Of a stretch of 64,000 nt of DNA, positions 60,973 through 64,000 are shown piece after piece. The notes beneath the pieces were generated by a model. The model was given only the letters and a program-made list of their open reading frames with translations, had not been told where the DNA came from and ran no database searches. A program made the translations under genes and the position numbers. The stretch is from positions 15,293,918 through 15,357,917 of the forward strand of contig CM119270.1 in NCBI GenBank assembly GCA_051294375.1, given 5' to 3'. This DNA is from Paraspadella gotoi (taxonomy: Eukaryota > Chaetognatha). Each line of letters starts with the position of its first letter. Positions within the stretch are counted from its first letter, which is position 1.

Positions 60973-62640
60973 CCATCGGTGGTTAAGAAAATTCTGATGA
61001 TTCATGGGGCAGAAATTCCATTCGGCCGCGTGGCCGACTTTCAGTGCCTCGATCGTCGTGGCACACGGTCATCGTCGTCGTCGTTCGTCGTCATCGTCGT
61101 CGTCGTCGTCAATCGTCGTCGTCGTCGTCATCGTCGNNNNNNNNNNNNNNNNNNNNNNNNNNNNNNNNNNNNNNNNNNNNNNNNNNNNNNNNNNNNNNNN
61201 NNNNNNNNNNNNNNNNNNCCGTCGTCCCAGTCGGCGAGACGATTAATTTAATTTTGGGGAAAATCGAAGATTTTGTGGTGTAAAGTCAGAGGACGAGGAG
61301 GAAGGAAGGGAGGAAGAAGGGGAGGAGACGAGGAGGGAGAATGGGAGGAAATAGGGAAAAAACTGAGAAAAGAAAAGATAAGGATTAGAAAATAAAGGAA
61401 TTAAGGATACTGAAATGAGAAGAGGAAAAATGAAGGAAAGAAAATGGTGAGGTAAGTTAAAGAAAAAGGGGTAAGAAAAGACAATTATTATTATTAGAGC
61501 TACAAGAAAGAGAATAACTATGAAAGGCAATGAATTGAAATTTAAAGAATAACACAAGGAAATGAACGTTGAATGGGAAGGAGGAACCTAAAAAATCTAA
61601 TCATGAAATCCTTAACGATAGAATAAGAAAACAGCGGGGAGGCACCAAAAAAAAATAAAAAAAAAGGAAAAGAAAGAAAACAAAGGGAAGAAACAAAAAA
61701 ACAATTATAATGCAAAGGAACTTTGACGCCGGAAGAAAACTGGGGAAGAACGGAAGGAAACGAGTTATTAAAAGAAGGAAGCAAACGAAAGATAATGAAA
61801 AGGTTGAAGTCAGAAAAGAAAAAAAAGAAGAAAAATCGGTTTACGGAGGATATTCGTCTCATTCTTGACGAAATTAATTATTGGATCATTATTAGTCAAC
61901 GATTCGTAAAAGAGGCGAGAAATTGTCTTTGCGTTGTTGATTGGATCGCGATTTGCGGTCAGCGGGCGTTTGAGATAAACGTCTGATAATAGTTTCGAGT
62001 GTTTAAAGAATTTTAAATGTTAAGACGATAAGTCATAAGTTAAGAACGAACGGAATTTGCATATGATTCATAGCTCGTCGGTAAGAAAGACAAGTCGCTG
62101 CGGTTAGGATTAAGGAAATTCGAGATAAAGAACCCAACACATCTCAAGGTTTGCTCTGCTTACCAAAGGAAGCGTCATGTTTGTGTCATTTTGCGTTTAT
62201 GAATGTAGCGTTCTCTCTTTTATTCAATTTGATTTCATTTAATTTTTTATTCTTTTCAAAAGCTTTCACTTCCCAGTTCCCAATATAGTTTAAAATATAA
62301 AAACTATTGTCTAAGTATTAAGTAATATCTTGAAATACTAGACATCTAACAATGCTTAGATTTCAATACTTACCACGGCTGTATGACTTACCTATATCTT
62401 TTATTCTTTCTTGACAACATATATGCCTAAAAAATCAATCACGAAAGATTAAAAATAAAAAAAGAAGAGACAAATTAAAAGAAGAAAAAAGAAAGAGACG
62501 AAATTAAAGACTGGAAAAGTGAGTTTCGCTTCAGCGAATCTTTTTTCCTTCTTTTTATTTTTTTCATTCGCCGCCCGTGCCCTTTTTTTGTCCGCTGATG
62601 AACTTGTATCGGAAAAGTCGGGTCTACTGACTCTCATCTC
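60584..62640. other. Gene-poor AT-rich stretch
   Basis: CT tracts lie at 60,880-60,970, a TCG tract at 61,065-61,136 before an N gap (61,137-61,218), and purine-rich sequence at 61,280-61,480. No exon is supported. Confidence 0.6.
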
Positions 62641-62669
62641 GGCTAATCAGGATCCCCGATTTTCTCACG

Positions 62670-62955
62670 TTTTGCTTCTCTCTCTCTCTCAATCTCTCTC
62701 TCTCTCATCTTCTCTCTCTCTCTCTTCTCCTGCTCTCTTCTTTCTTTCTCTCTCTCTCTCTCCTCTCCTCTTACTGTCTCTAATCTGTACCGCAGCACGC
62801 GATTAGACCGATCGCCGACTCGTCTGGTGTTAAAATAAAAAGACGTAATTAGATGAGTCAGATTGAATTTACACACAAAAGAACGGACACACGCAGAAAA
62901 AACGCACTCAATCTCTCGCTTTCTCTAACTCTCTCTTTCTCTCTTTCTCTTTTCC
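62670..62955. repeat. CT-rich microsatellite block
   Basis: Interrupted CT repeats at 62,670-62,785 and 62,915-62,955 with non-repeat sequence between. Nothing coding is supported. Confidence 0.8.
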
Positions 62956-63087
62956 TTCCAGTTTCTCCGGCCCATCTCACTCTCGCTCTCGCTTTTATTC
63001 CAAAGTCGAATGACTCACGATTTATTTTTTTGACTCATTGTAAATCGGGGGAAAAAAATCCCCGTTGATCTCGCCAGACGGTGAAAG

Positions 63088-63151
<64 letters not shown>

Positions 63152-63170
63152 CATGATGATGGTGGTGGTG
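63088..63170. repeat. (GAT)n then (GGT)n trinucleotide tract
   Basis: About 20 units of TGA/GAT followed by GGT units. A GAC-rich tract follows at 63,258-63,295. No reading frame around it is supported. Confidence 0.95.
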
Positions 63171-63639
63171 GTTTATCAAGAAGAAAGATTTTCATGAGAA
63201 TGATAAAAGCCTTTTTTCGCTTTTACGTCATTCATATCTGATACTGACAATTTATGACCACGACGACGACGACGACGAAGACGACGACGACGATGACGGA
63301 ATCCTGTGATTTGTGAAGGAGTGTTCTGTTCACCTTTCGAGGTGAAATCACGCTTTCTTGCTTCTCTGATGTTTTACGAGTTTTTTTGACGTCCTCCCTA
63401 TATTTTTTTTTGGGGTGGGAGAATTATTTACGGGAGTTATAAATTATATATTGATTCTCATTAAACCAAAGCCAGTTTTTCAATGAATATGGAAAAATGT
63501 TAAGGATCTTACTTAATTCGTGGTGTTTTTGAGCTGGAGGTTTGGGTCTCGGGAGGGGATTTCCGTTGGGTCTACAGGCGCTACGGGCCGGGCGGATCAT
63601 AACGAATCCGAGGAAGGCCTGGACTGACTGAACTGACTT

Positions 63640-63785
63640 ACTTTCTTTTATTTTTCTTTTCTTTTGCTTTCTTTCTTTCTTGTCTTTCTTTCTTTCTTTC
63701 TTCTTTTTCTTTTCTCTTTTTCTTTCTTTCCTTTTCTTTCTTTCTTTCTTTCTTTCTCTTCTTCTTTTCTTTTTCTTTTTGTTTT
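63640..63785. repeat. (TTTC)n tract after a GC-richer segment
   Basis: Imperfect TTTC repeats follow a 100-bp GC-richer segment (63,540-63,640) ending in CTGACTGAACTGACTTAC. A unique body followed by a tetranucleotide tail is a common arrangement at the 3' end of SINE- or LINE-like elements, but no element is identified. The last 200 bases of the window are AT-rich without features. Confidence 0.6.
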
Positions 63786-64000
63786 GTTTTTACCCAAATG
63801 TGAATAATCGATGACATATGAACAATATACGTACTTTTAAACGGACTGATAAAATTATAACAACCGCAATTGATCTAATTGTATAAAGGGATAATGATTC
63901 ATGCAACGCACCACAAATTTCTAACTCGGCGAAATCGGGATACATTTATTGGTCGAATACCTTACGTCCTTGTGAAGCGGTCGGAATGACCAAAGCAAAA

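Overview
This window looks like draft nuclear DNA of an invertebrate animal. Three things point to an animal: a decayed BEL/Pao-type retroelement (a class known from metazoans), a candidate BH3-only apoptosis protein, and small GC-rich exons with ordinary GT-AG introns inside AT-rich DNA. The extreme load of (CT)n/(GA)n, (TCG)n, (CTTT)n and (GAT)n repeats would suit an arthropod, perhaps a crustacean, but nothing here proves the phylum. There are no bacterial-style operons, and no rRNA gene, convincing tRNA gene or CRISPR array. Most long open frames are translated simple repeats or run through N gaps.

Much of the layout is probably assembly structure. About 9 kb is present three times: 2,620-9,225 (copy 1), 9,226-15,134 (copy 2, lacking the first 2.2 kb) and 15,235-24,335 (copy 3). 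The copies differ mainly by single-base and homopolymer indels, heaviest in copy 3, as expected of uncorrected long reads used to fill gaps. Each copy carries two small candidate genes: locus A, a coiled-coil protein with a basic tail, and locus B, two short exons around a CT and TCG repeat intron. Every copy breaks the reading frames at different places.

From 24.3 to 38.6 kb the window is mostly repeats and gaps. The exception is a 310-codon Ser/Pro-rich exon at 27,225-28,155 with a good splice donor. At 38,631-39,277 two GC-rich exons encode a proline-rich segment and then a helix that matches the BH3 motif of Bim, Bmf and Puma residue by residue. The 27-kb exon can be joined to these exons in phase, so all three may form one gene.

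Blocks X (37,441-40,120), Y (40,121-42,351) and Z (43,250-43,880) recur as Z' (54,802-55,500), Y' (55,505-57,959) and X' (57,985-60,583). Y' is inverted relative to Y. X' holds a second, indel-riddled copy of the BH3 exons. Block Y carries a candidate promoter and a candidate two-exon gene with a repeated peptide of about 12 residues. Between Z and Z' lie the BEL/Pao remnant (44,350-45,289) and a row of GC-rich candidate exons (47,949-54,160), two of them placed directly after C-rich minisatellites that supply the pyrimidine tract. The last 3.4 kb holds only simple repeats and AT-rich DNA.
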